The notes beneath the pieces are model-generated. The model was not told where the DNA came from. It saw only the letters and a program-made list of their open reading frames with translations, and ran no database searches. From Providencia sp. PROV188 (GTDB taxonomy: Bacteria > Pseudomonadota > Gammaproteobacteria > Enterobacterales > Enterobacteriaceae), in assembly GCF_027595165.1 (NCBI RefSeq), contig NZ_CP097291.1, positions 3,472,001-3,536,000 of the forward strand: a DNA stretch of 64,000 nt. The letters are read 5' to 3'. Made by a program: the position numbers and the translations under genes. Position 1 is the first letter of the stretch, and every line of letters begins with the position of its first letter. Below are positions 1 through 8,981 of the stretch, one piece after another.

Positions 1-813
1 TTCACAGGTAAACAGCCCCGCTTTTCCTTTACCTAGCAGATACACATGACGACGAAATCGCTCTGCCAGCTCATTATCATTCGTTCGCCCGTCATACCAT
101 TGAGAAAACGGGATGCGCCCACCGATACGTAATTTGATGCGATTATTGCGCTGCTTGAACATTTCGTTCACCAGCATCAAAGCCGATAGTGGCTTATACA
201 CCAAGGATGTTGTGTAGAACAGCAGGCTGTTACGAGCTTGCACATGCACAGGAACAATCGGTGCGCGAGATTTGGCGGCTAAACGTAAAAAACCCGTGCG
301 CCAATGGCAATCACTAATGCCTTTCGTGCTCCAGCGAGATACTTCCCCCGCAGGGAAAACAACCAAAGCTCCTTGGTTATCAAGATGAGATTGCATACCG
401 ACGACTTGCTGGCGGTTGGTGCGGTTGCCAACATTATCAACAGGAATAAATAAGCTTTGAAGTGGCTCAAGGTAACTGAGCATTTGATTGGCAACGATTT
501 TGACATCTGGTCGAACCGTTGCGACTGCGCGTAAAATGGCGAGCCCATCAAGAGAGCCAATCGGATGATTTGCAACAAATAAGACCGGACCTTGGCTTGG
601 GATGTTTTCTAAATCCCCGTCGCCTAATTCGCAACGGACATTCAAATCATTCATAAATTGCTCGACAAGATCGAGCCCTTTTAGATGTGGGTAATCTTCA
701 GCAAGCTGCTGGAAATCTCTTTCATGTAGTAAACGCTTTAATAATTTCCGTTTCCAAGCGGGCAGTGTTTGCTGCGGAAAAGCACTTTCCAGTAAAGCAT
801 CAACACTAAACAT
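1..813 (-). CDS. PlsC-type lysophospholipid acyltransferase, partial (OlsF/hemolysin-like)
   Basis: The gene starts with ATG at 813 after a GAGGAC ribosome site and stays open to the window edge, so 271 codons are visible and the C-terminus is missing. Near residues 80-95 it carries VANHPIGSLDG, a variant of the HX4D acyltransferase motif, and further on FPAGEVS, the second substrate-binding block of PlsC-like enzymes. Such proteins transfer acyl chains to lysolipids at the inner membrane face. The longer relatives (OlsF type) have a C-terminal GNAT half that would make ornithine lipid. Whether that half exists here cannot be seen. It is divergent from fdhF. Confidence 0.75.
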   Translation of the reverse strand, partial: MFSVDALLESAFPQQTLPAWKRKLLKRLLHERDFQQLAEDYPHLKGLDLVEQFMNDLNVRCELGDGDLENIPSQGPVLFVANHPIGSLDGLAILRAVATVRPDVKIVANQMLSYLEPLQSLFIPVDNVGNRTNRQQVVGMQSHLDNQGALVVFPAGEVSRWSTKGISDCHWRTGFLRLAAKSRAPIVPVHVQARNSLLFYTTSLVYKPLSALMLVNEMFKQRNNRIKLRIGGRIPFSQWYDGRTNDNELAERFRRHVYLLGKGKAGLFTCE

Positions 814-1047
814 AATGAAGTCCTCTCACATGCGCGTTATTGGCAAATTTAAGTCATAATAATGACGAATAAATAACCACTTTGTGACAAGATTATGAAA
901 TAAATTATGCAAGAACTATACGTCATTGTCCGAGAAACCCTCGACACTTTTGACGATTTCCTCTCCATTTAGCTTTTGTTTACTTTTCACCTAAAAATAT
1001 TTTCTTTTTATTCAGTTAATTACAAATTCAATCTCCGCTAAAAAAAC

Positions 1048-1062
1048 TGGCACAAACCCTGC
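1048..1062 (+). promoter_or_regulatory. Sigma-54 promoter of fdhF
   Basis: TGGCAC at 1048-1053 and TGC at 1060-1062 give the obligatory GG-N10-GC spacing of a -24/-12 promoter. Transcription should start near 1074. About 100 bp upstream, TGTC (927-930) and TCGACA (941-946) form an imperfect inverted repeat resembling the FhlA upstream activating sequence. The gap 814-1118 otherwise holds AT-rich DNA only. Confidence 0.88.
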
Positions 1063-1118
1063 ATTAGCTCTCTTGAAAGAGCGGGAAACCGCTACACAAA
1101 AATAGAGGAGCAATGTTG

Positions 1119-3266
1119 ATGGAAAAAGTCATCACCGTCTGCCCGTATTGCGCCTCAGGCTGTAAAATCAACCTGAAGGTGGAGAACGGGAAGATCATTG
1201 GCGCAGAAGGCGCAAATGGTCACACAAATGAAGGGGAACTTTGCCTGAAAGGTTACTATGGCTGGGACTTCATTCATGACACGAAAATTTTAACGCCGCG
1301 TTTAAAAAACCCGATGATCCGCCGTCAGCGTGGTGGCAAATTAGAGGTCGTTTCTTGGGAGGAAGCCATTGAATTTGCAAGCTCCCGTTTATTAGCCATC
1401 AAAGAAAAATATGGTCCAAAAGCCATCATGACGACAGGTTCTTCCCGCGGTCCGGGTAACGAAGCTAACTTCGTGATGCAAAAATTTGTTCGTGCAGCGG
1501 TCGGTAGTAACAATATCGACTGCTGTGCTCGTGTCTGACACGGCCCTTCGGTTGCAGGTCTGCAGCGTTCGGTCGGTAATGGCGCAATGAGCAACTCAAT
1601 TGTTGAAATTGAGGATACCAAATGTATTTTTGTCTTCGGTTATAACGCCGCGGACTCACACCCTATTGTCGCTCGCCGGATATTAAAAGCGAAAGAAAAA
1701 GGGGCACAAATTATTGTCTGCGACCCGCGTTATATTGAAACCGCGCGTATTGCAGATATTCACTTACCACTGAAAAATGGTTCGAATATCGCGTTATTGA
1801 ATGCGTTAGCCTACGTTATCATCGAGGAAAATCTGTATGACCATGCCTTTATCGAGGCACATACCGACAAATTCGACGAATATCGTGCATTAGTGGCGCC
1901 GTATACCCCTGAGTCGGTTGAAGAGATCACAGGCATCAAAGCTGAAGATATTCGCAGAACCGCACGGATGTACGCTAAAGCTGAAAATGCCACCATTTTA
2001 TGGGGCATGGGTGTCACTCAGTTCTATCAAGGGGTGGAAACTGTTCAGTCTCTCACCAGCTTGGCATTACTCACTGGTAACCTTGGTAAGCCGCATGTGG
2101 GTGTGGGTCCTGTACGTGGTCAAAATAACGTACAAGGTGCCTGCGATATGGGGGCTTTACCGAACACGCTACCAGGCTATCAGTATGTTTCGGATAAAGC
2201 GGCTCTCGATAAATTCGCCAAATTCTGGGGCATTGACGCTATGCCGGATGAAAATGGTATTCCGCTGAGTGAAGTCCCTCACTTTATCGATGAAGGTATT
2301 CTAAAAGCGCACTATGTGATGGGTGAAGATCCACTACAAACTGAGCCGGATTTAGCAACGATTCGCCGCACGTTCGACAAACTTGAGCTGTTAATCGTGC
2401 AAGATATCTTTATGACCAAAACCGCGTCGATTGCAGACGTGATTTTCCCAGCAACGTCTTGGGGAGAACATGAAGGTGTCTATACGGCAGCTGACCGTGG
2501 TTTCCAACGCTTCTATAAAGCAGTTGAACCTGTGGGGGATGTGAAAACTGACTGGGAAATCATCAGTTTAATGTCAACTGCAATGGGCTACCCAATGCAC
2601 TACAACAACACCAAAGAAATTTGGGATGAGCTACGTGAGCTTTGCCCGATTTATTTTGGTGCGACTTACGAGAAAATGGCGGGATTGGCATACATTCAAT
2701 GGCCATGCCGTACATTAGAAAGTGAAGGCACCGAGTACCTATATAAAGGTGGTAATTTCGATACACCAAATGGTCGAGGTCAATTCTTTACTTGCGAATG
2801 GCGCCCACCAATCGACCAAGTCAGTACTGAGTACCCAATGGTTCTTGCCACCGTGCGTGAAGTGGGTCACTACTCTTGCCGCTCTATGACCGGTAACTGT
2901 AAAGCCCTCGCATCTCTTGCTGACGAACCGGGTTTTGTTCAGATCAATACAGCCGATGCGAAAGCGTTGGGCATTAAAGATCAGGAACTGGTTTGGGTCT
3001 GTTCACGACAAGGTAAAGTCATCACTCGCGCAAATATCAGCGACCGCCCAAATAAAGGCGCTGTATATATGACGTATCAGTGGTGGATTGGTGCTTGTAA
3101 TGAACTGGTCGCCGAGAACTTAAGCCCAATAACCAAAACACCAGAATACAAATATTGTGCGGTGCGTGTTGAGCCAATCGCGGATCAACATAAAGCCGAG
3201 CATTATGTTGTTCAGGAGTATACGGGGATCAAGCGTCGCTTACGTGAGGCAGCCGAAGGTTTGTAG
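1119..3266 (+). CDS. fdhF: Formate dehydrogenase H, selenocysteine-containing catalytic subunit
   Basis: Cytoplasmic molybdopterin enzyme that oxidises formate to CO2 and passes electrons through HydN/Hyf to hydrogenase. The frame runs through an in-frame TGA at 1536-1538, read as selenocysteine 140 (context CCARV-Sec-HGPSV), the same position as in E. coli FdhF. The N-terminal CPYCASGC motif supplies the 4Fe-4S cluster. The start at 1119 was chosen because GAGGAG (1105-1110) lies 8 nt upstream and because it gives 715 codons and Sec140, both as in E. coli; the ATG at 1113 is too close to the ribosome site. Transcription is from the sigma-54 promoter at 1048. A plain gene caller will split it at the UGA. 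Confidence 0.97.
1536..1575 (+). promoter_or_regulatory. SECIS element for UGA recoding in fdhF
   Basis: Immediately after the UGA, GUUGCA (1551-1556) pairs with UGCAGC (1561-1566) around a GGUC loop. This matches the bacterial fdhF SECIS, in which SelB binds a short apical stem-loop. Base pairing was checked by eye only. Confidence 0.85.
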
Positions 3267-3280
3267 TTTATTTTGACGCT

Positions 3281-3323
3281 TTGCACTGTAGGAATGCGTA
3301 TATAAAGCAGACCTACAGTGCAA
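3281..3323. terminator. Perfect 12-bp hairpin after fdhF
   Basis: TTGCACTGTAGG (3281-3292) is exactly complementary to 3312-3323, with a 19-nt loop. There is no strong T-run, so it is a terminator or an RNA-stabilising 3' hairpin. The remaining gap to 3540 is AT-rich with no gene that I can support. Confidence 0.55.
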
Positions 3324-3540
3324 ATTATATTAAAAGCTACCGATATTAAAAATCACATAGCGATAATAAACATCGCCCTTCAATAAGCGATTAAAATAAA
3401 ATATTAATCGCCATTAAAAACTATTTAATAAAAAAATAACCTTCCAACAAAATAATCAACATCCTTTATTTTCAATTCTTTTTTCCCTTTTTCTTTTTTC
3501 TGTTTTTTTAATACTCTCCAATCTCTAAATAATTCGCGTT

Positions 3541-3713
3541 GTGGCTAGGCGGCAGACGCAGCTAAGCCCTAGGAGCATACACAAGTATGTGACTAGGGTT
3601 AGTAAGGATAGCCAACAACGCCACGGCGTGAAGTATGACGAGATTAAGTATGTGACTCGAGTTAGCAAGGCCAGCCAACAACGCCACAGCGCGAATTATG
3701 ACGAGATTAAGAG
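3541..3713. repeat. ERIC-type repeat with internal 63-bp duplication
   Basis: The core GGAGCATACACAAGTATGTG and the following GCCAACAACGCCAC / GAAGTATGAC blocks match the ERIC (IRU) consensus as I remember it. The right half is present twice, at 3586-3648 and 3649-3711 (period 63, several substitutions between copies). It fills the space between fdhF and the 3' end of the convergent fhlA-like gene. A 61-codon open frame across it is a by-product of the 63-bp period and is not called. Confidence 0.75.
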
Positions 3714-3714
3714 A

Positions 3715-5310
3715 TTACTGGAATAGATCTTGAACACTAATCCCAAGTCTCTGCATCCTCGACAACAGCGTTGTTCTCTTTAATCCCAATCTCATAGCCG
3801 CCCCTCTCGCTCCGGCAACCACCCCATTGGTGGCTTTCAGTGCTTCAATAATGCGGTTTCGCTCATCATCGTCGCTCTCTGGTGCATCCGTCTGCATTTT
3901 TCGCTCTAATGCACTGGGCTTATTCAGAGCTTCTTTAATACGAGATGGCTTTGGGATATTTAACTCATGCAATTGAATATTCAGCGTATTCCCACGGGTT
4001 AAAATCACGGCACGTTCAATCACATTTTCCAGTTCTCGTACATTGCCTGGCCATGGGTACAAGGATAGCTGCGCCAATGCATCGCGAGGAATACAATCAA
4101 TTTTACGGTTCATACGCTGCGCCATTTTCTTGGTGAAATAGGTCGCGAGCAGCGGAATATCTTCAGGTCGGTCACGTAATGGCGGGATAACAATCGGGAA
4201 CACATTCAAACGATAATAGAGGTCTTCACGAAACTCTCGGCCTTCCGTCATCGCCTTTAAATTGCGATTGGTCGCTGCCACAAGGCGCACATCCACAGGG
4301 ATAACTTTATTGCCACCAATGCGCTCAATCTCACGCTCTTGCAAAACACGTAATAATTTTGGTTGTAAATCCAATGGCATATCGCCAATTTCATCTAAAA
4401 ACAGCGTGCTTTTGTCCGCCATTTCAAAGCGACCAATATGGGTGCTCGTCGCACCTGTAAATGCGCCTTTATCATGTCCAAACAGGTCGCTTTCTAATAA
4501 ACCTGTCGGAATTGCCGCACAATTCATTTTAATCAGTGAACGTTGATGGCGATTGCTAAGCTGATGAACGGCTCTGGCAATTAACTCTTTACCAGTACCC
4601 GTTTCACCCAAGATGAGCACAGTGCTATCGCTACGCGCTACTAAATCCACTTGTTCCAGCACTTCACGCATCGCCTGACTTTGAAAGACAATTTCGCTGA
4701 AACTATTGGTGTTTTGGATTTGCTCATTGAGCCATAAATTTTCATTTTTCAGGCTATCTTTGAGGCGCGTGATCTCGCCATACGCTGCGGCATTGTCTAC
4801 GGCTATTGCAAAGCGTGCCGCCACTTGTTTCAACAAAGTGCAGCTATCTTCGGTGAAAATCCGGTCATCTTCATGAGATAATACCAAAACACCCAATGGC
4901 TTATGATTGAATGCCAACGGTAACAGCAAAGTTTCCGTCATCCCTTCAGCACACAAATTTTGATACAGAGGGTCTTGAGTTTGACTATCGAGCGTTAAGC
5001 GCAGCGGTTTGTTGCTCTCTAAGACTTGAGCGAGATCCGCATGCAGTTCATTAAGATGATACTGGCTTTTTTTAACCGGTTTTGAGCGTTGATAATGGCT
5101 TGAATAACAAAGATAAACCGCGGAACTGACATTATCACAAAGGGCAACGCTAATTTGGCTAATACCAAAAAATCGGTAAATTTCTCGCGAAACTTCAGCC
5201 ACTAACCCATCCATTTCAAGATGAGAAAGCACTGAGTTAGTGATGTCCACAAGGATCCTGAATTGGTCACGTTCATGACGAATTTGTTCGGTGGTTTCGG
5301 ATATGCTCAC
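3715..5310 (-). CDS. fhlA: FhlA/HyfR-type sigma-54 activator with a single GAF domain
   Basis: Formate-responsive enhancer-binding protein for the formate hydrogenlyase genes. It has one GAF domain (about 20-180), a AAA+ domain with Walker A GETGTGKE (235-242), the sigma-54 contact loop GAFTGA (282-287) and Walker B LFLDEIGD (303-310), and a C-terminal Fis-type HTH ending in RLGLKRTTLLSRMQRLGI. The start is GTG at 5310 behind a GGAG site; an in-frame TAG just upstream prevents extension. At 531 residues it is about 160 shorter than E. coli FhlA and matches only from FhlA's second GAF onward. It is divergent from hydN. It could equally be named hyfR; the AAA+ and HTH parts look more FhlA-like to me. 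Confidence 0.85.
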   Translation of the reverse strand: MSISETTEQIRHERDQFRILVDITNSVLSHLEMDGLVAEVSREIYRFFGISQISVALCDNVSSAVYLCYSSHYQRSKPVKKSQYHLNELHADLAQVLESNKPLRLTLDSQTQDPLYQNLCAEGMTETLLLPLAFNHKPLGVLVLSHEDDRIFTEDSCTLLKQVAARFAIAVDNAAAYGEITRLKDSLKNENLWLNEQIQNTNSFSEIVFQSQAMREVLEQVDLVARSDSTVLILGETGTGKELIARAVHQLSNRHQRSLIKMNCAAIPTGLLESDLFGHDKGAFTGATSTHIGRFEMADKSTLFLDEIGDMPLDLQPKLLRVLQEREIERIGGNKVIPVDVRLVAATNRNLKAMTEGREFREDLYYRLNVFPIVIPPLRDRPEDIPLLATYFTKKMAQRMNRKIDCIPRDALAQLSLYPWPGNVRELENVIERAVILTRGNTLNIQLHELNIPKPSRIKEALNKPSALERKMQTDAPESDDDERNRIIEALKATNGVVAGARGAAMRLGLKRTTLLSRMQRLGISVQDLFQ

Positions 5311-5720
5311 AAAATCTCCAATCTCGTCCTAATCCGCTGCATTGCTAAGTCATTTATTTATTTTTCTGACTAACAATAATGAGAATTAGTTAGAGTTTTA
5401 AATTTTCATTTATAAACGACTTATTTATCAATAATAAAAATAAAAAAGTTTAATACTGTGATTAATGCGATTGCTGTTTTTGATTTAATACTAATATTGT
5501 AGTCATTATTTGAAAAAATAATATCAGAGTCTGATTTAAGTTTGATCCATTCACCTATTTTAGATATTGGCTGATTTAACCCAATATCCGCTTAATATCG
5601 ATTTCATGCCTCTCGTCAATAATGTCGAAAACCGTGTCGAATATGAAATTTCTATTTTTTCGTGATTACCCGATAATATCTAACCGAATGATTTTATTAA
5701 ATTAATTTATTTAACGAATT

Positions 5721-5735
5721 TGGCACGATCCATGC
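5721..5735 (+). promoter_or_regulatory. Sigma-54 promoter of hydN-hypA-hypC
   Basis: TGGCAC at 5721-5726 and TGC at 5733-5735 have exact GG-N10-GC spacing. Two direct TGTCGA boxes at 5623-5628 and 5635-5640 lie about 90 bp upstream, where an FhlA-type activator should bind. The intergenic gap 5311-5817 is otherwise very AT-rich and also holds the promoter of the divergent fhlA-like gene. Confidence 0.86.
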
Positions 5736-5817
5736 TTATCTCTAGGTATTGTCAGGATAAGACGAGGCAACCGAAATAAACCGGATCCCATGCCCGTTTA
5801 CGATCATTCAGGAGAAT

Positions 5818-6369
5818 ATGATGAACCGTTTCATCATTGCAGACCCAAAGAAGTGCATTGGCTGTCACACCTGTGAAGTGGCTTGTGTGGTCTCCCACCA
5901 AGAGCAAGAAACAGGGATTGCCACCGTTGTAAAAGATGAGTTTTTTCCACGTATTCATGTACTCAAAGGCTATACCGTCAGCACAGCAGTGGTGTGTCGC
6001 CAGTGTGAAGACGCCCCGTGTGCCAATGTTTGCCCTAATGGCGCCATCAGCCGTAAAGATGATTTCGTGTATGTAGACCAATCTAAATGCATTGGTTGCA
6101 AAACCTGTGTTATCGCTTGCCCTTACGGCACCATGGAAGTGATTAGCCGCCCAGTTGTACAGCACACCACCGCACTCAATACCATTCCACAGTATCGTGC
6201 TGAGGCGCATAAATGCGACTTATGCCATACCCGTGAAGGTGGACCAGCTTGCGTAGAAGTCTGTCCTACAGAAGCCTTAATGGTCGTCGACAGAAATAAA
6301 ATGGATGAAATTATCAAGGAACGCCGTCGTCGCGCAGCCTTTGAAAATCCAGCGGATATTTTGTCTTAA
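5818..6369 (+). CDS. hydN: HydN, four-cluster ferredoxin of formate hydrogenlyase
   Basis: A 183-residue electron carrier between FdhF and the hydrogenase. It has ferredoxin cysteine motifs CIGCHTCEVAC near the N-terminus, CRQCEDAPCANVCP, CIGCKTCVIACP, and a last set CDLCHTREGGPACVEVCP. It resembles HyfA/HycB but its cysteine spacing and C-terminus follow HydN. It follows the sigma-54 promoter and is 10 nt upstream of hypA, so it is the first gene of a three-gene operon. Confidence 0.93.
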   Translation: MMNRFIIADPKKCIGCHTCEVACVVSHQEQETGIATVVKDEFFPRIHVLKGYTVSTAVVCRQCEDAPCANVCPNGAISRKDDFVYVDQSKCIGCKTCVIACPYGTMEVISRPVVQHTTALNTIPQYRAEAHKCDLCHTREGGPACVEVCPTEALMVVDRNKMDEIIKERRRRAAFENPADILS

Positions 6370-6379
6370 GGAATGACAA

Positions 6380-6721
6380 ATGCATGAAGTTGCCTTATGC
6401 CAAAGCGCATTTGAGATTATTGAACAGCACGCTAAACGCAACCATGCTCGGCGGGTGACGGGTGTGTGGTTAGAACTCAGCGCCGTCTCTTGCGTAGAGG
6501 AATCCGCCGTGCATTTTTGTTTCGATATTATCTGCCGTAATACCCTCGCCCAAGGTGCCGAATTACATATCGTGATTTCCCCTGCACAAGCACAATGCCG
6601 AGATTGTCAGTATCAGGTACAAATAACCAAATTTGGTGAAGGATGCCCCCATTGCGGCAGCCAAAATTTAATTGTCGACAGTGCTAGCGCCATGCAAGTG
6701 AAGCAGATTGAAGTTGAATAA
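6380..6721 (+). CDS. hypA: HypA, nickel insertion chaperone
   Basis: 113 residues. The MHE N-terminus provides the nickel-binding His2, and CRDC...CPHC forms the structural zinc site. HypA works with HypB to load nickel into the hydrogenase large subunit, here presumably HyfG. Co-transcribed with hydN and hypC. hypB is not adjacent and not in this window. Confidence 0.94.
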   Translation: MHEVALCQSAFEIIEQHAKRNHARRVTGVWLELSAVSCVEESAVHFCFDIICRNTLAQGAELHIVISPAQAQCRDCQYQVQITKFGEGCPHCGSQNLIVDSASAMQVKQIEVE

Positions 6722-6739
6722 CCCGTTTAGGAGCCAGTT

Positions 6740-7012
6740 ATGTGTTTAGGTATTCCCGGTCAAGTGGTTGCCGTTGGTCAAACCCCCATGGATAGTGCCC
6801 AAGTGGATGTTTGTGGTGTCCAGCGTGAAGTGAATATTGCCCTCGTATGCGAAGGGGATACCGAGAGCATGGTCGGTAAATGGGTATTAGTTCACGTCGG
6901 TTTCGCCATGAGTATTCTTGATGAAAAAGAAGCTAGAGATACCTTAGAAGCGTTAATGGCAATGGAAGAAGTTGAGGAAGATGTAGGATATTTTTTGCGA
7001 GGAAACGCGTGA
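6740..7012 (+). CDS. hypC: HypC, hydrogenase maturation chaperone
   Basis: 90 residues starting [10 protein letters not shown]. Cys2 is the residue that binds the Fe(CN)2CO precursor and the large-subunit precursor. It has a GAG ribosome site and lies 18 nt after hypA. The C-terminus is acidic ([10 protein letters not shown]). It is the last gene before a bidirectional terminator. In E. coli hypC sits inside hypABCDE; here hypA and hypC are joined without hypB, hypD or hypE. Confidence 0.93.
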   Translation: MCLGIPGQVVAVGQTPMDSAQVDVCGVQREVNIALVCEGDTESMVGKWVLVHVGFAMSILDEKEARDTLEALMAMEEVEEDVGYFLRGNA

Positions 7013-7071
7013 TAATACGTGTTTATTCCCCCCACTGCTTTTTGTATTTCGCCCCTTTTTACGCATCAAAA

Positions 7072-7099
7072 AAACCTGACACACTTTTGTGTCAGGTTT
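7072..7099. terminator. Bidirectional terminator between hypC and the malic enzyme gene
   Basis: AAACCTGACAC (7072-7082) pairs perfectly with GTGTCAGGTTT (7089-7099) around a 6-nt loop, flanked by A-runs on the left and T's on the right. It can serve both convergent transcripts. Confidence 0.85.
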
Positions 7100-7146
7100 C
7101 ATTAATTACCGTTTTACTCAATCAAACTATCAATCACACTCTGTAA

Positions 7147-8940
7147 TTAGATAGCCTCAACTGGCACATAAACCGGCCACCAAGATTGTGTTCTCACCAT
7201 TTCAACTTCAGAATCGCTGGCATTAACCCCTGCTACACCTTGGCTTTTCGCCATACGTAAAACAGCAAGAGCAACGATACTTGAAGTGATACGTAAATCT
7301 TCATTCGATGGTAATAACGATGCACCTTCTGAGCCTAATGTTGCTTGGCTTGCCACAGCTTGAACTGCGGCAAAAATCATTTCATCGGTAATTTTCGTGG
7401 CTTTAGACACGATAGCACCGAAGCCTAGCCCCGGATAAAGCGCAGCGTTATTTGCCTGACCGATTTTGTAGCAAACACCGTTATAAATCACATCATCAAA
7501 TGGCGCACCCGTTGCCACAAACACTTTACCTTCAGTCCATTCAATTAAATGCTGTGGTGTTGCTTCATGCAGTAATGTTGGGTTTGATAATGGGAAAATA
7601 ATTGGGCGTTCAACGTGGCTTGCCATGCTGCGAACGATATCTTGAGTGAAAGCACCCGGAGTGGTTGATGTACCAATTAAAATTGTTGGTTTTACATTCT
7701 CGACAACCGTTGCTAAGTCAATAATACCTTTAGCTTTATTCTGTTTCGCAAGGATATCCGCCATATCCGGCCAGCGGGTTTGTGCTTCAACAGAAACATC
7801 AACAATCTTTCTTGGATAATTGGCAACATCTTGGCTGTTTTTCGCATAATCTTTTTGGAAATACAGTAAGCTGTCGACCATGTCAGTTGTCAGTAGTCCC
7901 GGCAAGTCAATTAACCAAATGCGAGAAATGGCTTCTTCACGAGATAGGCCACTACGGATCATTTGGTCACGAATTTGGTCTGCAATACCACAACCCGCAG
8001 TTCCTGCACCAAAGATAACCACTTTTTGCTCCGTCCAAGGCGTTTTACTTAATTTCACCGCATTCAATAAGCCCGACAATACAATGGCACCCGTGCCTTG
8101 CACATCATCGTTAAATGTCGCGAAATTCGCTCTGTATTTATCCAAAATGCGACGCGCATTTGTTGAACCAAAATCTTCCCAGTGCATCACTGCATTTGGA
8201 AATAGCTTTCTTGCCGCTTTGACATAAGCATCAACAAAATCGTCATAGACTTTGCCTTGAATACGCTCATGACGATTACCCACATACGATGGATCATTTA
8301 ACAGTTTTTCATTGTTAGTCCCGACATCGAGAACAACAGGAATAACACTGTGAGGATCTACACCCGCAGCGGCAGTATAAACAGCCAGCTTACCGACTGA
8401 AATATCGATACCATTAGAACCCCAGTCTCCGATACCTAAGATTTCTTCTGCGTCAGTGGTCACGATCAATCGAATATCACCACCTTCAGCACCGAATGCA
8501 CGCAGCTTTTCTTCGATTAATTCAGGTTCATTAATACTGAGGAAGATCCCGCGAGGACGAGTAATAATCTCGCTATAGTTTTCAATAGCATCGCCGACAA
8601 CTGGGTCATAAACAACTGGCAGCATTTCCAGCATATGACGTTGTAATAATGCATAGAACAATGTCACGTTATTATCGTGCAAACGCCACATGTAAATATG
8701 TTTATCTAAATCAGAATGGCATCCACGGTAAGCGTGATAAGCACGGTTTAATTGTGTTTCCATATCCTCAGTTACAACAGGAGGAAGAATACCATTTAAG
8801 TCCAGCGCTTTGCGTTCTTCTTCAGTAAAAGCCGTTCCTTTATTTAATGATGGATCGCGTAATACTTCATATCCTCTTGCAGTGGTTTTAATTTTACGAA
8901 TGTTATTTTCCACAACAACTTTAGCTTGTCGATTATACAT
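7147..8940 (-). CDS. NAD-dependent malic/malolactic-type enzyme
   Basis: A 597-residue member of the malic enzyme family. Visible blocks include LNKGTAFTEEER, MLPVVYDPVVGDAIENYSE, GDWGSNGIDISVGKL, VVLDVGTNNEKLLNDP, the nucleotide-binding stretch VVIFGAGTAGCGIA, and PIIFPLSNPT. Several of these (YDPVV, GDWG-NGIDI, YTAAAGVDP, GTSTTPGAFT, the WWPVY tail) look closer to lactobacillal malolactic enzymes than to E. coli MaeA, from memory. The product could therefore be pyruvate + CO2 + NADH or lactate + CO2. Second gene of an operon with fumC (41 nt apart). Confidence 0.85.
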   Translation of the reverse strand: MYNRQAKVVVENNIRKIKTTARGYEVLRDPSLNKGTAFTEEERKALDLNGILPPVVTEDMETQLNRAYHAYRGCHSDLDKHIYMWRLHDNNVTLFYALLQRHMLEMLPVVYDPVVGDAIENYSEIITRPRGIFLSINEPELIEEKLRAFGAEGGDIRLIVTTDAEEILGIGDWGSNGIDISVGKLAVYTAAAGVDPHSVIPVVLDVGTNNEKLLNDPSYVGNRHERIQGKVYDDFVDAYVKAARKLFPNAVMHWEDFGSTNARRILDKYRANFATFNDDVQGTGAIVLSGLLNAVKLSKTPWTEQKVVIFGAGTAGCGIADQIRDQMIRSGLSREEAISRIWLIDLPGLLTTDMVDSLLYFQKDYAKNSQDVANYPRKIVDVSVEAQTRWPDMADILAKQNKAKGIIDLATVVENVKPTILIGTSTTPGAFTQDIVRSMASHVERPIIFPLSNPTLLHEATPQHLIEWTEGKVFVATGAPFDDVIYNGVCYKIGQANNAALYPGLGFGAIVSKATKITDEMIFAAVQAVASQATLGSEGASLLPSNEDLRITSSIVALAVLRMAKSQGVAGVNASDSEVEMVRTQSWWPVYVPVEAI

Positions 8941-8981
8941 AATTAATACCTTTTAATTTAGATATTATAATTCAGAGAAAA

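Noticed and set aside
1113..1538. fdhF looks split into two genes by a TGA at 1536
   Set aside because: The TGA falls exactly at the selenocysteine codon of FdhF, is followed by a SECIS-like hairpin, and the frame continues without change.
3541..3726. 61-codon open frame with an internal protein repeat
   Set aside because: It lies wholly in an ERIC-type repeat whose 63-bp period keeps the frame open; GTG start, no ribosome site, and it overlaps the end of the fhlA-like gene.
5370..5395. Fur-box-like stretch (ATAATGAGAATTAGTTA)
   Set aside because: Only about 12 of 19 positions match by eye, and no iron gene is near.
5311..5817. Remnant of the missing FhlA N-terminal domain
   Set aside because: I looked for FhlA-like coding sequence in this gap and found only very AT-rich DNA, a TAG in frame, and the hydN control region.
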